A stretch of 64,000 nt of DNA from positions 248,001 through 312,000 of the forward strand of contig NZ_CP014943.1 of NCBI RefSeq assembly GCF_002077175.1. Reading direction: 5' to 3'. The notes beneath the pieces are model-generated. The model had not been told where the DNA came from. It ran no database searches and saw only the letters and a list, made by a program, of their open reading frames with translations. Origin of the DNA: Colwellia sp. PAMC 21821 (GTDB lineage: Bacteria > Pseudomonadota > Gammaproteobacteria > Enterobacterales > Alteromonadaceae). Position 1 is the first letter of the stretch, and the number at the start of each line of letters is the position of its first letter. A program made the position numbers and the translations under genes. Below are positions 38,449 through 48,700 of this stretch, piece by piece.

Positions 38449-39698
38449 ATTTTCACAGTAACAATGTTTAACTCAGCATTTTTAGCATGTTTCATTGCCG
38501 TACTTTGGTTAATGCGCTCAACAATAGCTTTAGAGGGCTTAGTTGCCTCTGCTATTGCCTGCTGAATTAAATGGTGATCTTCAGACTTACTGCAAACCGG
38601 GTCGGTTTTGTGCATATCGCCCGTCATCATAAAGGCCTGACAACGACAGCCGCCGAAGTCTTTTTCTTTCTCATCACAACCTTTGCAAGGCTGTGGCATC
38701 CAGTCGTCGCCACGAAAGTATTCAAATGAGAAGTCTTGCTGCCATATATCGGCAATCGACTTGTCTTTAACGTTGGGGAAAGTCAGTGGTAACATTTTTG
38801 CGCTATGACAAGGCAGCGCTGAACCATCAGGCGTAACCGTTAAAAAAGTAGTGCCCCAGCCATTCATGCAGGCTTTTGGACGGGTTTCAAAGTAGTCAGG
38901 CGTAACAAAAATAAAATGCGGCCCTTTACCTTGTTGTTTATCTCTAAATTCGTTAACAATACGCTCAGCTTCAACCAATTCGGCTTGCGTAGGGAGTAAA
39001 TGATCACGGTTTTGATACGCCCAACCGTAATATTGCGCAGTGGCTAACTCAACATAATCAGCCTCTAACTCACAACTTAAACGCATAACTTCAGCAATTT
39101 GACTGATATTTTGTTTTGAAATAACAAAGTTAAGCACCATAGGATAACCTTGCGCTTTAACCGATTTAGCCATTTTAAATTTTTGCTTGTAGGCGTTACC
39201 TTTACCGGCAATAGCATCGTTAACTTCTGGGTCAGCCCCCTGAAAACTTATTTGAATATGGTCTAAGCCCGCTACTTTTAACTTCGCAATGCGTTTTTCA
39301 GTTAAGCCAATACCCGAGGTAATTAAGTTCGTATAAAAACCTAAATCTCTAGAATGTTTTACCAATACTTCTAAGTCTTTTCGTATTAGCGGTTCGCCAC
39401 CTGAAAAACCTAGCTGCACCGCGCCCATGTCTCGGGCCTCGGTAAATACTTGGCACCATTGCTCGGTGGTTAGCTCATCTTTGGTTTCAGTTAACTGTGT
39501 GGGATTTGAACAATAAGGGCAATGTAATGGGCAGTCGTAAGTTAACTCGGCAAGCAACCATAGTGGTGGGCCAACTGTTGAAACGCTTTCAGTTAGCATT
39601 TCGCTTGAATTTTCACTTGAATTTGCACCCTGATTTTCGCTTATATTTACACTAGGAGTTTCGCCTACTGAATCAGATGTAGCGGTTTGATCATTCAT
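38445..39698 (-). CDS. pqqE: PqqA peptide cyclase (radical SAM/SPASM)
   Basis: Joins Glu and Tyr of PqqA by a carbon-carbon bond, the first step of PQQ synthesis. ATG 39698 (MNDQTATSD) is chosen since it overlaps the pqqD stop in ATGAATGA. 417 residues, longer than usual because of an N-terminal Ser/Glu/Asn-rich tail of about 45 residues before the radical SAM core. CPLHCPYC binds the SAM cluster; GFSGGEPL follows. The SPASM end carries [28 protein letters not shown] and PVC for two auxiliary clusters. All expected cysteines are visible. Confidence 0.97.
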   Translation of the reverse strand: MNDQTATSDSVGETPSVNISENQGANSSENSSEMLTESVSTVGPPLWLLAELTYDCPLHCPYCSNPTQLTETKDELTTEQWCQVFTEARDMGAVQLGFSGGEPLIRKDLEVLVKHSRDLGFYTNLITSGIGLTEKRIAKLKVAGLDHIQISFQGADPEVNDAIAGKGNAYKQKFKMAKSVKAQGYPMVLNFVISKQNISQIAEVMRLSCELEADYVELATAQYYGWAYQNRDHLLPTQAELVEAERIVNEFRDKQQGKGPHFIFVTPDYFETRPKACMNGWGTTFLTVTPDGSALPCHSAKMLPLTFPNVKDKSIADIWQQDFSFEYFRGDDWMPQPCKGCDEKEKDFGGCRCQAFMMTGDMHKTDPVCSKSEDHHLIQQAIAEATKPSKAIVERINQSTAMKHAKNAELNIVTVKI

Positions 39699-39975
39699 AA
39701 TATAGCCACTTTTTTTCAATCGCTGTACTAATAAACTCATTCACATCAGCGGATAAGTCGCCAGCATCAGGGAATTTGTCATTCAGGGTATCAGTAATTT
39801 CTTTAACGCTTTTTTTACCGTCAACTAGCTGCATAATCTCGCCAGCACCAGCGTTAAGTTTAACCATACCTTCAGGAAACAATAGCACAAAACAGTTTTG
39901 TGCTTTTTCCCACTGAAAACGAAACATGGTATTAAGTACGGGGACTTTGTTAGATGCTAATGCTGCTGTACTCAC
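39691..39975 (-). CDS. pqqD: PqqA-binding chaperone PqqD
   Basis: 94-residue peptide-recognition protein that presents PqqA to PqqE. GTG start at 39975 overlaps the pqqC stop (GTGA), and its stop overlaps pqqE. Family features: [31 protein letters not shown] and [14 protein letters not shown]. Complete and of usual length. Confidence 0.96.
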   Translation of the reverse strand: MSTAALASNKVPVLNTMFRFQWEKAQNCFVLLFPEGMVKLNAGAGEIMQLVDGKKSVKEITDTLNDKFPDAGDLSADVNEFISTAIEKKWLYYE

Positions 39976-40738
39976 TTAAATATCCCCTTGTGGTAAATAG
40001 GATTGGCTATCGCTTCTTCACCTAAAATGGCTTGATAAGGCGCCTTGCCTTGCTGGTAAGCTAATGAAATTGAATCTAACATGCTCCAAAGAATATCGAG
40101 TTTAAATTGTAATATATTCAATGCCTCTTCTTGTTGGGCGCGACTAGTAAAGTGGTCTAAAGTTATTTGCAAACCATGATTAACATCACGACGCGCTTGC
40201 GACAAACGCATTTGAAAATAACTTAAGCCCTCAGGCTTTATCCACGGATAATTTGACGGCCAAGAATCAAGTCGGCTTTGGTGTATTTCAGGAGCAAACA
40301 TTTCCGTTAATGACGAACATGCCGCTTGTTGCCAGTTAGCTCTGCGAGCAAAATTAACATAGGCGTCAACCGCAAAACGCACACCAGGCAGCACAAACTT
40401 TTCATCTAATAAATCTTGTCGATTTAAACCTACGGCTTCACCTAAACGCAACCAGGCTTCAATACCCCTAAGTTATCATCACCAACACTACCATCGTGAT
40501 CAATAATACGTTGTATCCATAACCGCCGAGTTTCTATATCACGGCAATTGGCCATAATGGCTGCGTCTTTTATCGATATATTCGCTTGATAATAAAAACG
40601 ATTAGCAACCCAGCCTCGTATTTCTTCTTTACTGCACTCGCCCTTATGCATGGCAATATGGAATGGATGATGAATATGGTAAAGCTGACCTTTATCTTTT
40701 AATTTTTTTTCAAACTGTGCTTTGGTCCAATCATGCAT
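39972..40738 (-). pseudogene. pqqC: PQQ synthase gene pqqC, broken by a one-base frameshift
   Basis: PqqC does the last, cofactorless oxidation and ring closure in PQQ synthesis. The first frame (40442-40738) encodes [11 protein letters not shown] to the conserved [15 protein letters not shown]. Reading then leaves the family and stops. The rest ([14 protein letters not shown] to the normal C-terminus, ending GIFK) is in another frame down to 39972. One extra G in the GGGG run at 40465-40468 would restore a normal ~255-residue protein. All residues on both sides look conserved and no other lesion is seen, so this is either a very recent mutation or a homopolymer sequencing error. Without repair, PQQ synthesis would fail unless PQQ is imported. 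Confidence 0.9.
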
Positions 40739-40762
40739 AAAAATGGATCCTATAAAGTAAGG

Positions 40763-41680
40763 TTAAATCGTTATTTCCATGCCATCGGTGGCAATTTCAA
40801 CACCATTGTCTAAAACAAATTTATGCTGAGCAGATTCTTCATTCAAAATCGGGTTAGTGTTATTAATGTGAATAAGAATTTTTCGCTCTATCGGAAACTT
40901 ATTCAATAGTGCAACAGTACCAAATTCACCATTTACCGGCATATGTCCCATTTCTGAGCCCAATTTTTTACCAACACCTAGCGCAATCATTTCATCATCT
41001 AGCCATAATGTGCCATCGATAAGCACGCAACTCGCTTTAGACAATATTTGCTCTACTTCAGCATTACTTTCAACAATACCGGGTAAATAAAATAAATATT
41101 TACCGCTGGTTTTATCAATAATCTTTAAGCCAATATTATTACCGTCGACAACTTTATCGCGATAGCGGGAATATGGCGGCGCGTTCGATTCAATAATCAC
41201 CGGTTCAAATACTATATCTTCGACCCCCTTAACACTAAATGGTGGCCGTTTTTCGGTATCTATCGCATTAAAATTTAGTCCGCCATGCCAGTGTTCTAAC
41301 AAATTAAACAATGGAAAAACGGTAGATAAATCTTCATAGACTACATCACTGCAATAAACTTCCAGTGGCAGTCCTTCGCGCAAGGTTAACAACCCAGTGG
41401 TGTGATCTATTTGGCTGTCGGTTAAAATTGCCGCACGAATGTTAGTACCACGACTGCCCTGCTCAGGCCAAAGTTGTGGTGATTGATTAATTTGTTGACG
41501 AATATCAGGAGATGCGTTGATCAACACCCAATCTTTGCCATTAGGGCTGACAGCGATTGACGATTGTGTACGCGCAGTAGCTTTAATACTGCCGTCACGT
41601 AAACCTTTACAGTTAGCGCAGTGACAATTCCATTGTGGAAATCCGCCACCTGCAGCTGAGCCTAGCACTAAAATTTGCAT
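40763..41680 (-). CDS. pqqB: PQQ biosynthesis protein PqqB
   Basis: 305-residue metallo-beta-lactamase-fold oxygenase that hydroxylates the Glu-Tyr intermediate. ATG 41680 (MQILVLGSAAGGGFPQWNCHC) with GAGG upstream is the family start; the frame runs seven codons longer. Visible: CHCANCKG Zn-type cysteines, DSQIDHTTGLLTLREG metal motif, LIDGTLWLDDEM, MGHMPVNG and ILIHINNTNP. Lies 24 bp before pqqC. Confidence 0.97.
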   Translation of the reverse strand: MQILVLGSAAGGGFPQWNCHCANCKGLRDGSIKATARTQSSIAVSPNGKDWVLINASPDIRQQINQSPQLWPEQGSRGTNIRAAILTDSQIDHTTGLLTLREGLPLEVYCSDVVYEDLSTVFPLFNLLEHWHGGLNFNAIDTEKRPPFSVKGVEDIVFEPVIIESNAPPYSRYRDKVVDGNNIGLKIIDKTSGKYLFYLPGIVESNAEVEQILSKASCVLIDGTLWLDDEMIALGVGKKLGSEMGHMPVNGEFGTVALLNKFPIERKILIHINNTNPILNEESAQHKFVLDNGVEIATDGMEITI

Positions 41681-41793
41681 ATGTGCCTCGAAATAAAACA
41701 AGTGGGAAGAGAGAAGTAACCGGTGATAATTAATTACCTCAGTTATTCATCAAATAGAGATAACTGAAGTAATTTATTAATGATGTAAAATAA

Positions 41794-41865
41794 TTAACGA
41801 TTATTGATGTAAAGAGTAACTTCAAATCCTAAACGCATTTCTTCAAAATTAGGCTTAATCCACAT
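41794..41865 (-). CDS. pqqA: PqqA precursor peptide (23 residues)
   Basis: Ribosomally made substrate of PQQ synthesis, too short for routine ORF calls. Begins MWIKPNFEEMRLGFEVT and ends YINNR. The Glu and Tyr that become PQQ are in EVTLY (Glu-x-x-x-Tyr, residues 15 and 19), as in all PqqA peptides. Strong GAGGA site seven bases upstream. First gene of the operon, 113 bp before pqqB; the gap allows higher expression of pqqA than of the rest. Confidence 0.96.
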   Translation of the reverse strand: MWIKPNFEEMRLGFEVTLYINNR

Positions 41866-41947
41866 AATTTATTCCTCTTTGGTTGATGAAATTTAACTGT
41901 AACATTGCTTACCCAGTTACTGTATTTAATTTTCATTTAATAAAAAA

Positions 41948-41958
41948 TCATACTTTAG
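41948..41958 (+). promoter_or_regulatory. Putative island operator upstream of pqqA
   Basis: TCATACTTTAG, 83 bp before the pqqA start, in the 209-bp gap to the proline iminopeptidase gene. Identical to the site before the TonB receptor. Confidence 0.42.
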
Positions 41959-42074
41959 ATGGAAAAGTATAGGCGCATGTAGGGATAAAGGTAACGTGAG
42001 CAAAAAAATGGCTTTAAAAGTACTGTTTTATTGCTTAGCTCAACAAATATAAAGCATGCAACACTAACCATTAT

Positions 42075-43052
42075 TTACTTTCGTTTTGCAAAATTATCAG
42101 TGGTTTTTACTAGCGCCGCAATAATTTTAGGCTCACTGGCAACATGCCCCGCCATTTCAATAATTGACAGTTGTGCTTCAGGCCAACGTTGCTTTAATAA
42201 CCATGCTTGCTCAACGGGGCACACCATATCATTACGGCCATGTATTATTGTTGTTGGAATATGTCGAACTTTATCTACATGTTCAAGTATCGGGGTATGC
42301 TCAATAAAGCATTGATTCATTGAATAATAAAGCTGAATAATGGCCGGTACTTTGTCATCTTCGGTGGCTGAAACTTCATCTGGAGTAAGCCATTTTTGCC
42401 AATAAACTAGGTTAGCTTCCCAGTGTTGTATTTTATTTAGCATAGCGTTTGATACTTGGCTATTATCACTTAAAAGCTGTTGATATATGGCCGATAGCGG
42501 CTGAGCTTGTTGCGAAACAGGTAAGTGCTCAACTAAGTGTTGCCAAGCATCAGGATAAATTTTAGCTGCGCCCTTTTCACGATAAAACCAATCAATATCT
42601 TGTTGACGAGCCAGAAATACCCCGCGTAATATTAAGCCAGTTACCCTTTCAGCAAATTTTTGCGCATAGCATAAAGCTAAGGTAGCTCCCCAAGAGCCGC
42701 CAAACACTAACCATTTGTCGATAGCCAAGTGCTGACGAATTAATTCGATATCTTCAACAAGATGCGCTGTAGTATTTTCGGCTAACAAACCTTGAGGACG
42801 AGAGCGCCCACAACCGCGCTGATCAAACAAAATAATATGGTATAAAGCAGGATCAAAAAAACATCGATGCGAAGGCCGACACCCTGAACCCGGGCCACCA
42901 TGCAAAAACACCACAGGAATACCTGCCGGATTTCCACATTGCTCAACATAAAGTTGATGTGTTTGTGTTGCATCTTCATTGGTTATTGCTGCATTAGCAA
43001 CGCTGAGAAAGTAATGCTTAAAAGGCTCAATGGCAGGATAGAGTGATAACAT
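42075..43052 (-). CDS. pip: Proline iminopeptidase (S33 alpha/beta hydrolase)
   Basis: Removes N-terminal Pro from peptides in the cytoplasm. 325 residues. Oxyanion region VVFLHGGPGSGCRPSHRCFFDP and FDQRGCGRS are typical of the family; nucleophile Ser in FGGSWGATLAL; acid Asp in HGRNDMVCP and His in IEMAGHVASEP. Upstream of the pqq operon on the same strand; functional link to PQQ (peptide trimming of PqqA) is conceivable but not supported by anything beyond position. Confidence 0.95.
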   Translation of the reverse strand: MLSLYPAIEPFKHYFLSVANAAITNEDATQTHQLYVEQCGNPAGIPVVFLHGGPGSGCRPSHRCFFDPALYHIILFDQRGCGRSRPQGLLAENTTAHLVEDIELIRQHLAIDKWLVFGGSWGATLALCYAQKFAERVTGLILRGVFLARQQDIDWFYREKGAAKIYPDAWQHLVEHLPVSQQAQPLSAIYQQLLSDNSQVSNAMLNKIQHWEANLVYWQKWLTPDEVSATEDDKVPAIIQLYYSMNQCFIEHTPILEHVDKVRHIPTTIIHGRNDMVCPVEQAWLLKQRWPEAQLSIIEMAGHVASEPKIIAALVKTTDNFAKRK

Positions 43053-43189
43053 TTATTAGACCTACGGTTCGCTACTGCTGAATGTTAAATAAACTGAGTA
43101 ATTAATTTAACACAATGAATTTAAAACAATAAACTTAGCACAAAGTAGCTCACACAACGAACACAAAGAACTTAGCACAACGAAACTTA

Positions 43190-44041
43190 TTAATGCTGTC
43201 CAAGCATCAACTGAATATTTAAACTACGCACATCATCCCAATCTTCATCTTCTGCCGCGGTAAAACCTTTCATAAGCAAAGGAGTAAGCAATTCACTACC
43301 CTTTTCAGACTTCGCAACCGCTAAAAAACCAGCAAGTAATTTTTCACGAATATCATTATTTACCCGCGGATGCGTAGCAATAGCATGTGGTGTATACCCT
43401 TGAGATGTCCAAATCACTTTTAATTGTTTACTAAAATAATCTGGTAAGGCATTAAAAGTACGCATAATGCCGCCACCTGCGACAAAGCGGCCCGCAACTA
43501 TATTGCGATACACTTCGTCATGAGAGTTAACGTATTCACTTTTAAAACTAATATGCTGTTGTGCCAGGTTGGCCTTAGGAATAAGTGTTGCAGCAAAAGA
43601 TGCAGGCGCCGGAAAAGCAATAGTTTGTGCAGACAAGTCTTCCAGTTTATCAATGCTACTATTTTTAATAGCGACAATAATGCCCTGAATTTTCTTATCT
43701 TGCTCGTGCACCAGCGCTTTAAAACCGACTTGCTTACTTAAAACAACGTAATGATAAGGGTTCATATAAGCAATATCATAATGCCCTTGGGCTAATCGCT
43801 TTTCAAAAGTTGGAATATCTGGCGCAGTAGAAAATTGCAGCTCAATGCCTGCTTGTTCACTAACAAATTTAAGCAGAGGTAACCACTTGCGAGCCAATTT
43901 AGACGGAGATTGCTGAGGAACCACACCAAAAACTAAATGCTTATTTTGTTCAACTTGCTTAGTATCAGCTGCATATACGTTGGTCGAGACAATAAAACAC
44001 GCAATATAAGCTACTACTACGAATTGACTAAATGCTTTCAT
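43190..44041 (-). CDS. PhnD-like phosphate/phosphonate-type binding protein
   Basis: 283 residues with signal peptide (to VYAAD) and a PhnD/SsuA-type fold: HLVFGVVPQQSPSKLARKWLPLLKF, YDIAYMNPYHYVVL, IAFPAPASFAATLIPKANL, FVAGGGIMRTFNAL. No permease or ATPase gene is next to it, so it may be an orphan binding protein or a sensor partner instead of part of an importer. Ligand unknown. About 137 bp from pip, same strand; the gap has loose AACTTAGCACAACGAA-like repeats. Confidence 0.85.
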   Translation of the reverse strand: MKAFSQFVVVAYIACFIVSTNVYAADTKQVEQNKHLVFGVVPQQSPSKLARKWLPLLKFVSEQAGIELQFSTAPDIPTFEKRLAQGHYDIAYMNPYHYVVLSKQVGFKALVHEQDKKIQGIIVAIKNSSIDKLEDLSAQTIAFPAPASFAATLIPKANLAQQHISFKSEYVNSHDEVYRNIVAGRFVAGGGIMRTFNALPDYFSKQLKVIWTSQGYTPHAIATHPRVNNDIREKLLAGFLAVAKSEKGSELLTPLLMKGFTAAEDEDWDDVRSLNIQLMLGQH

Positions 44042-44662
44042 CAGTTACCTTTATTATGTTTTGTTTGGACTGAACGTAAGAGCTTTAAATTTTGATTTTA
44101 ATTTAAAAAATTACGCCTGTTCAAACTAAGCAGCTGATCCTTGCCTTTATCAGTGAGACTTTCAGGGATTGTAAAACATTTTGATACAATTAAATATCAC
44201 TGACTTATATCATTGTGTTTTGGTAATGGGTTTATTTTGATTATTTAGTTTTTTGGTTGGGATTTATAAGTTATTACGTTAGTAATTTACAGCAATAACA
44301 AACCACAACATGAGGATTTATTTTCTCTTTTTGGTATACAGTTTCGACGGTTGCATTGCTTAGCTCTGAATAAATTATTAACACATTTTTTATATGTACT
44401 CTAACCTATATTATAGGTGTTAGGCATCAATTAAGCCTATGGAATTTCAGCGACATTCATACCAAAGCATTATGATATAGATCAACTACAATAAACCTAA
44501 TTGCTACACTCTTGCAATCGTTAACCGTCCATCACCCCATAGGTTAATAAACCGTTTAAGATACTCTTTATATAGAGAAGTCCGGCATAACAGCAATAAT
44601 TATATACTAATAAACATAACGATAATTCAGCCTATTAACAGTCAAATACAACGGAGTTAACA
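44042..44662. other. 621-bp intergenic region
   Basis: AT-rich gap between divergent genes at the left border of the accessory region. No gene, RNA or attachment site that I can support. The next gene has CGGAG nine bases before its ATG. Confidence 0.5.
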
Positions 44663-45487
44663 ATGAAAAACACTAGGACCAGAAGAAGAGGAAAAGGCAA
44701 CCGTTATCGCTCTAGTATTTATTCTGTTCGCTTTTTGGAGGATTTAAGAGACTTTCCTAATGCTCCGTCAATGCTTAGTGAAGGTGACTCCTGGTTTGGT
44801 TACCCTGTTGGCCGTGACTTAAACGACCACATTTCTGAGCTTGGTGCCTTTAATGTTCGACATTTCGAAAAAGCAGGCGATGAACTTTTAGATGATATGA
44901 TGGATGGCCGTCAAAAAAAACTCCTCACAAAAGTACTACACGAACATCAATTTGACGTGTTGATCTATTCTGGTGGCGGTAACGATATTGTTGAATCGAA
45001 CCTCACCAACTACATCTTAGATAATACAACCGGCGTTGGCCCTCATAACCGTGTCAATCAACAGGCAACACTCCAGCGTTTAGATGAACTTAAACAAAAG
45101 TATATAGAGTTGATTGACTTGGTAGCTGCCACTCAAAGTAACTGCCCTATTATTGTTCATGGCTACGACAGAATTATCCCAAGTAATAAAGGCTTCAAAA
45201 TCGCAGGATTTACCCTTGCAGGACCATGGGTAAAACCCACCATGGACAAAAAAGGTGTACCAGCTTCACAGCAAGCCGATGTTATAAATTACATTATGGA
45301 CTTATTTAACAACCTGTTGCTAGAATTGCAAACTCAATACAGTAATTTTCATTATATTGATCTGAGAGGAACATTAACCAAAAGTGAATGGGCAAATGAA
45401 ATACACCCAACCTCAAAAGGCTTTAGCAAACTTGCTCAGCTTTACGATGAGAAACTAAAGCAGTTAGTGCCTAGTGGGTTTGTATAG
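44663..45487 (+). CDS. SGNH/GDSL hydrolase-like protein
   Basis: 274 residues, no signal peptide. The three SGNH blocks can be seen: nucleophile Ser in LSEGDSWFGYP, Asn in YSGGGNDIVES, and the His of EIHPTSKGF near the C-terminus (the usual Asp is Glu here). Very basic N-terminus (KNTRTRRRGKGNRYR). Likely an esterase or acyl-hydrolase; substrate unknown. Followed 216 bp later by the helicase gene on the same strand; whether the two act together is not known. Confidence 0.8.
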   Translation: MKNTRTRRRGKGNRYRSSIYSVRFLEDLRDFPNAPSMLSEGDSWFGYPVGRDLNDHISELGAFNVRHFEKAGDELLDDMMDGRQKKLLTKVLHEHQFDVLIYSGGGNDIVESNLTNYILDNTTGVGPHNRVNQQATLQRLDELKQKYIELIDLVAATQSNCPIIVHGYDRIIPSNKGFKIAGFTLAGPWVKPTMDKKGVPASQQADVINYIMDLFNNLLLELQTQYSNFHYIDLRGTLTKSEWANEIHPTSKGFSKLAQLYDEKLKQLVPSGFV

Positions 45488-45703
45488 ACGGTTCTGAATG
45501 ATTAACAGGCGTATGTTATAAAGCGGCACGCGCCTCTTACTTTCGAGTGTTTCCGTCAACAATTAAAGTTTGTAGATCAACCAAAAATTTGTCAAATACC
45601 CTCCTGCCTATACTTGAACTAATTAAAATATCCTTTACCCATTAAATTTAAACTGTTTATACTAAGTAAAACGTATAAAAAACCAGTATTTAAAAGGATT
45701 TTC

Positions 45704-48700
45704 ATGAATCAAACGGGTATTTATGAGCAATTAATTACTCAATTAGTTGAGCAAAATTTAGATCGACAATCCTTTCATGTCGGCGAACGATTACTCGAAG
45801 CTGGCGAAGCGGCAACTTGGCTATCTCGTTTTTTAACTCGACTTATTGAGATTGCTATGGACTCAGTTCCTAGTGGCGACACAAGAATTCATGATCAAAT
45901 TAACCTAGCAAATACTATTATCCAATGGCTTAGTAAACACATAAAAGATGAACAATTAATCAGTGAAAATTTACTTGATAGCCAAGGTAAAATCCTGACA
46001 GCGTTATTCGACAAGTCGAATCCTATAGCCGCTGATCTACCTAAATATGCTGAAGCAATAATGCCACTAACAGGGCTAACGCAAAGTGAATTATTTTGTG
46101 GAAGCAATGTTGGCATTTCATTAGAAACCGAAATAAAAAGGGAAATTCAATCTTCTGATAAAATCTATTGGTTAGTTTCATTTATCAAGTGGACTGGTAT
46201 TCGAATATTTAAAAAAGAGCTAGAGGCTTTCGCTCGCAGTGGCAAACAGTTAAAAATAATCACCACTTCTTACATGGGCGCTACCGATGCAAAAGCAGTC
46301 GAGTTTTTAGCTTCATTGCCAAATACGCAAGTAAAGCTAAGCTACAATACTCAAAGTGAAAGACTGCACGCCAAGTCCTACCTATTTATGCGAAATACAG
46401 GCTTTCATACCGGTTATATTGGCTCATCTAATTTATCTCATTCTGCATTAACTAATGGCTTAGAGTGGAACCTAAAAATTACTTCAAGAGAAATTCCGCA
46501 TATTATCGAAAAGTCACTCAGTACCTTCGATACCTATTGGGAATCACCTGACTTTGAACACTTTGATGGTGAAATTGAAAGTCGTGATAAATTAAATAGC
46601 GCACTGCAAGAAGCTAAAGGCAGCTTTAATCCCACAACACCTAGCTTCTATTTTGATATAAAGCCGCATTCACACCAGCAAACCATATTAGAAAAATTAC
46701 AGGTAGAACGTGAGCTCCATAACAGATACCGAAACTTAGTAGTGGCAGCTACGGGAACAGGTAAAACCATTATTTCTGCATTTGATTTTTCGCGTTTCTA
46801 TACTAAAAATCCTGAGGCAAAATTTTTGTTCATCGCCCACAGAGAAGAGATCCTTAAACAAGCATTGGGTGCATATCGTGGTGTATTAAAAAATAGTACA
46901 TTTGGTGAATTATGGGTTGGTAATAATAAACCTAGCAAATATCAGCATTTGTTCGCTTCAATTCAAAGCTTAAACAATCAAATTGATACTTTAGCGTTAA
47001 GTGAAGATTACTTTGATTACATTGTTATTGACGAAGTTCATCATATTGCAGCAAGCAGTTACCGTGCAGTGTTAAAGTATTTTACCCCTAAAATACTATT
47101 GGGGTTAACGGCAACTCCAGAACGACATGACGGCAGTGATATTCTAAGCGACTTTTGTCATGTTATTGCTGCAGAAATCAGATTACCTGAGGCTATCAAC
47201 CAACGGCACCTTTCACCCTTTCAGTACTTTGGCATAGATGACGATACTGACTTAACTAAAATACCTTGGGCTAAAGGCCGTTACGATATTGCCGAACTAA
47301 CAAATCTTTACACACATAACGATCAACGGGTTTTACGCATTCTACAAAGCCTTAGTGAAGTTGTTACCGATATACCTCAAATGCGAGCACTGGCGTTTTG
47401 TGTCAGTAAAGAACACGCAAAGTATATGGCTACAAAGTTCACCCTACATAATATTGCTTGCGGCGTGTTAACCAGTGACAACAGTAAAGACCGTGAAGTT
47501 TTGCAGCAACAGTTAAGATCAAAACAAATTAATGTCTTATTTGTTGTTGATATATTTAACGAAGGTGTCGATATTCCAGAGTTAGACACCTTACTATTTT
47601 TACGCCCGACCGAAAGCTTAACGATATTCCTACAGCAATTGGGTCGTGGCTTGCGATTAACTAACGATAAAGAATGCTGCACTATTTTAGATTTTGTTGG
47701 CAATTCACGTCCTGAATACGACTTTTCACACAAATTTAGAGCATTAGTCGGCAAAACTAATCAGGCGATTTCGAAGGAAGTTAAGCAAGGATTCCCTCAC
47801 CTACCATTAGGCTGCCGCATTGAGTTACAAGAAAAAACTCAAGCCATGATCCTGAAAAACATTAGCCAAGCGACATTAAACAAAAACAAGCTAATTAGCT
47901 TAATCATTAACTACCCTCATGTTACAAACTTACCGTTAACGCTGACTAATTTTTTACAGTTCCACCCTAATATTACCTTAGAAGATATTTATAAAATTAA
48001 ATATGGCACTTTTGGTGGTTGGTCTTTGTTACTTACGACCAGTAAAAACATGGAAATAGCGACAGAGAATAAAGCCTTATATGCGGCTTATTATCGTGCC
48101 ATTAATAATCGTTTACTCAATTGCTCATCAATATCCTATTTACGCTTTATTAAAGCGCTTTGCGATAATAGCTTTGCTATCGCACCAATGAATTCTGATG
48201 ATGATGCAACAAAAATTCAGCAACAATTTGCTTTAATGTGCCACTACGACTTTTGGGATAAATCAGGTAAGCAAGCTGGGTTTATTAATTTACCTGAAAG
48301 CTTGCTAGCACTTAAAGACTCTACACTAATGAGCGAACTATCTGAGGTTATGGCAATACTTATCGAACGACTTGAAGTAAGCGAATTTGATATGCCAAAG
48401 GTTCATAATCCAGTGGTCGATTCATCTCCCCTTAAAATGCATGTGCGTTACCCGAAAGAACATATTTTGGTCGCTTTTGCTGACAGCACTTTTACTAAAA
48501 AGTCATCAAGCCGTGAAGGTGTCTTAAATATCGCCAACGCTAATACTGAATTGTTATTCGTGACTCTGAATAAATGCGAAAAGCAATTTTCAGCCACAAC
48601 CATGTACCATGACTACGCCATCAGTCCGACCTTGTTTCACTGGCAAACTCAAAATAGCGCGAGGCCAAATTCAGGCCGAGGCTTAGGTTACATTACGCAG

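Noticed and set aside
40463-40471. Programmed frameshifting in pqqC
   Set aside because: No good slippery heptamer in the correct frame (TTA GGG GTA) and no obvious downstream stimulator; other pqqC genes are not frameshifted. A base error or mutation is simpler.
42031-42315. Plus-strand ORF of 94 codons
   Set aside because: It mostly overlaps the end of the proline iminopeptidase gene on the other strand, whose catalytic His region is encoded there, and has no ribosome site.
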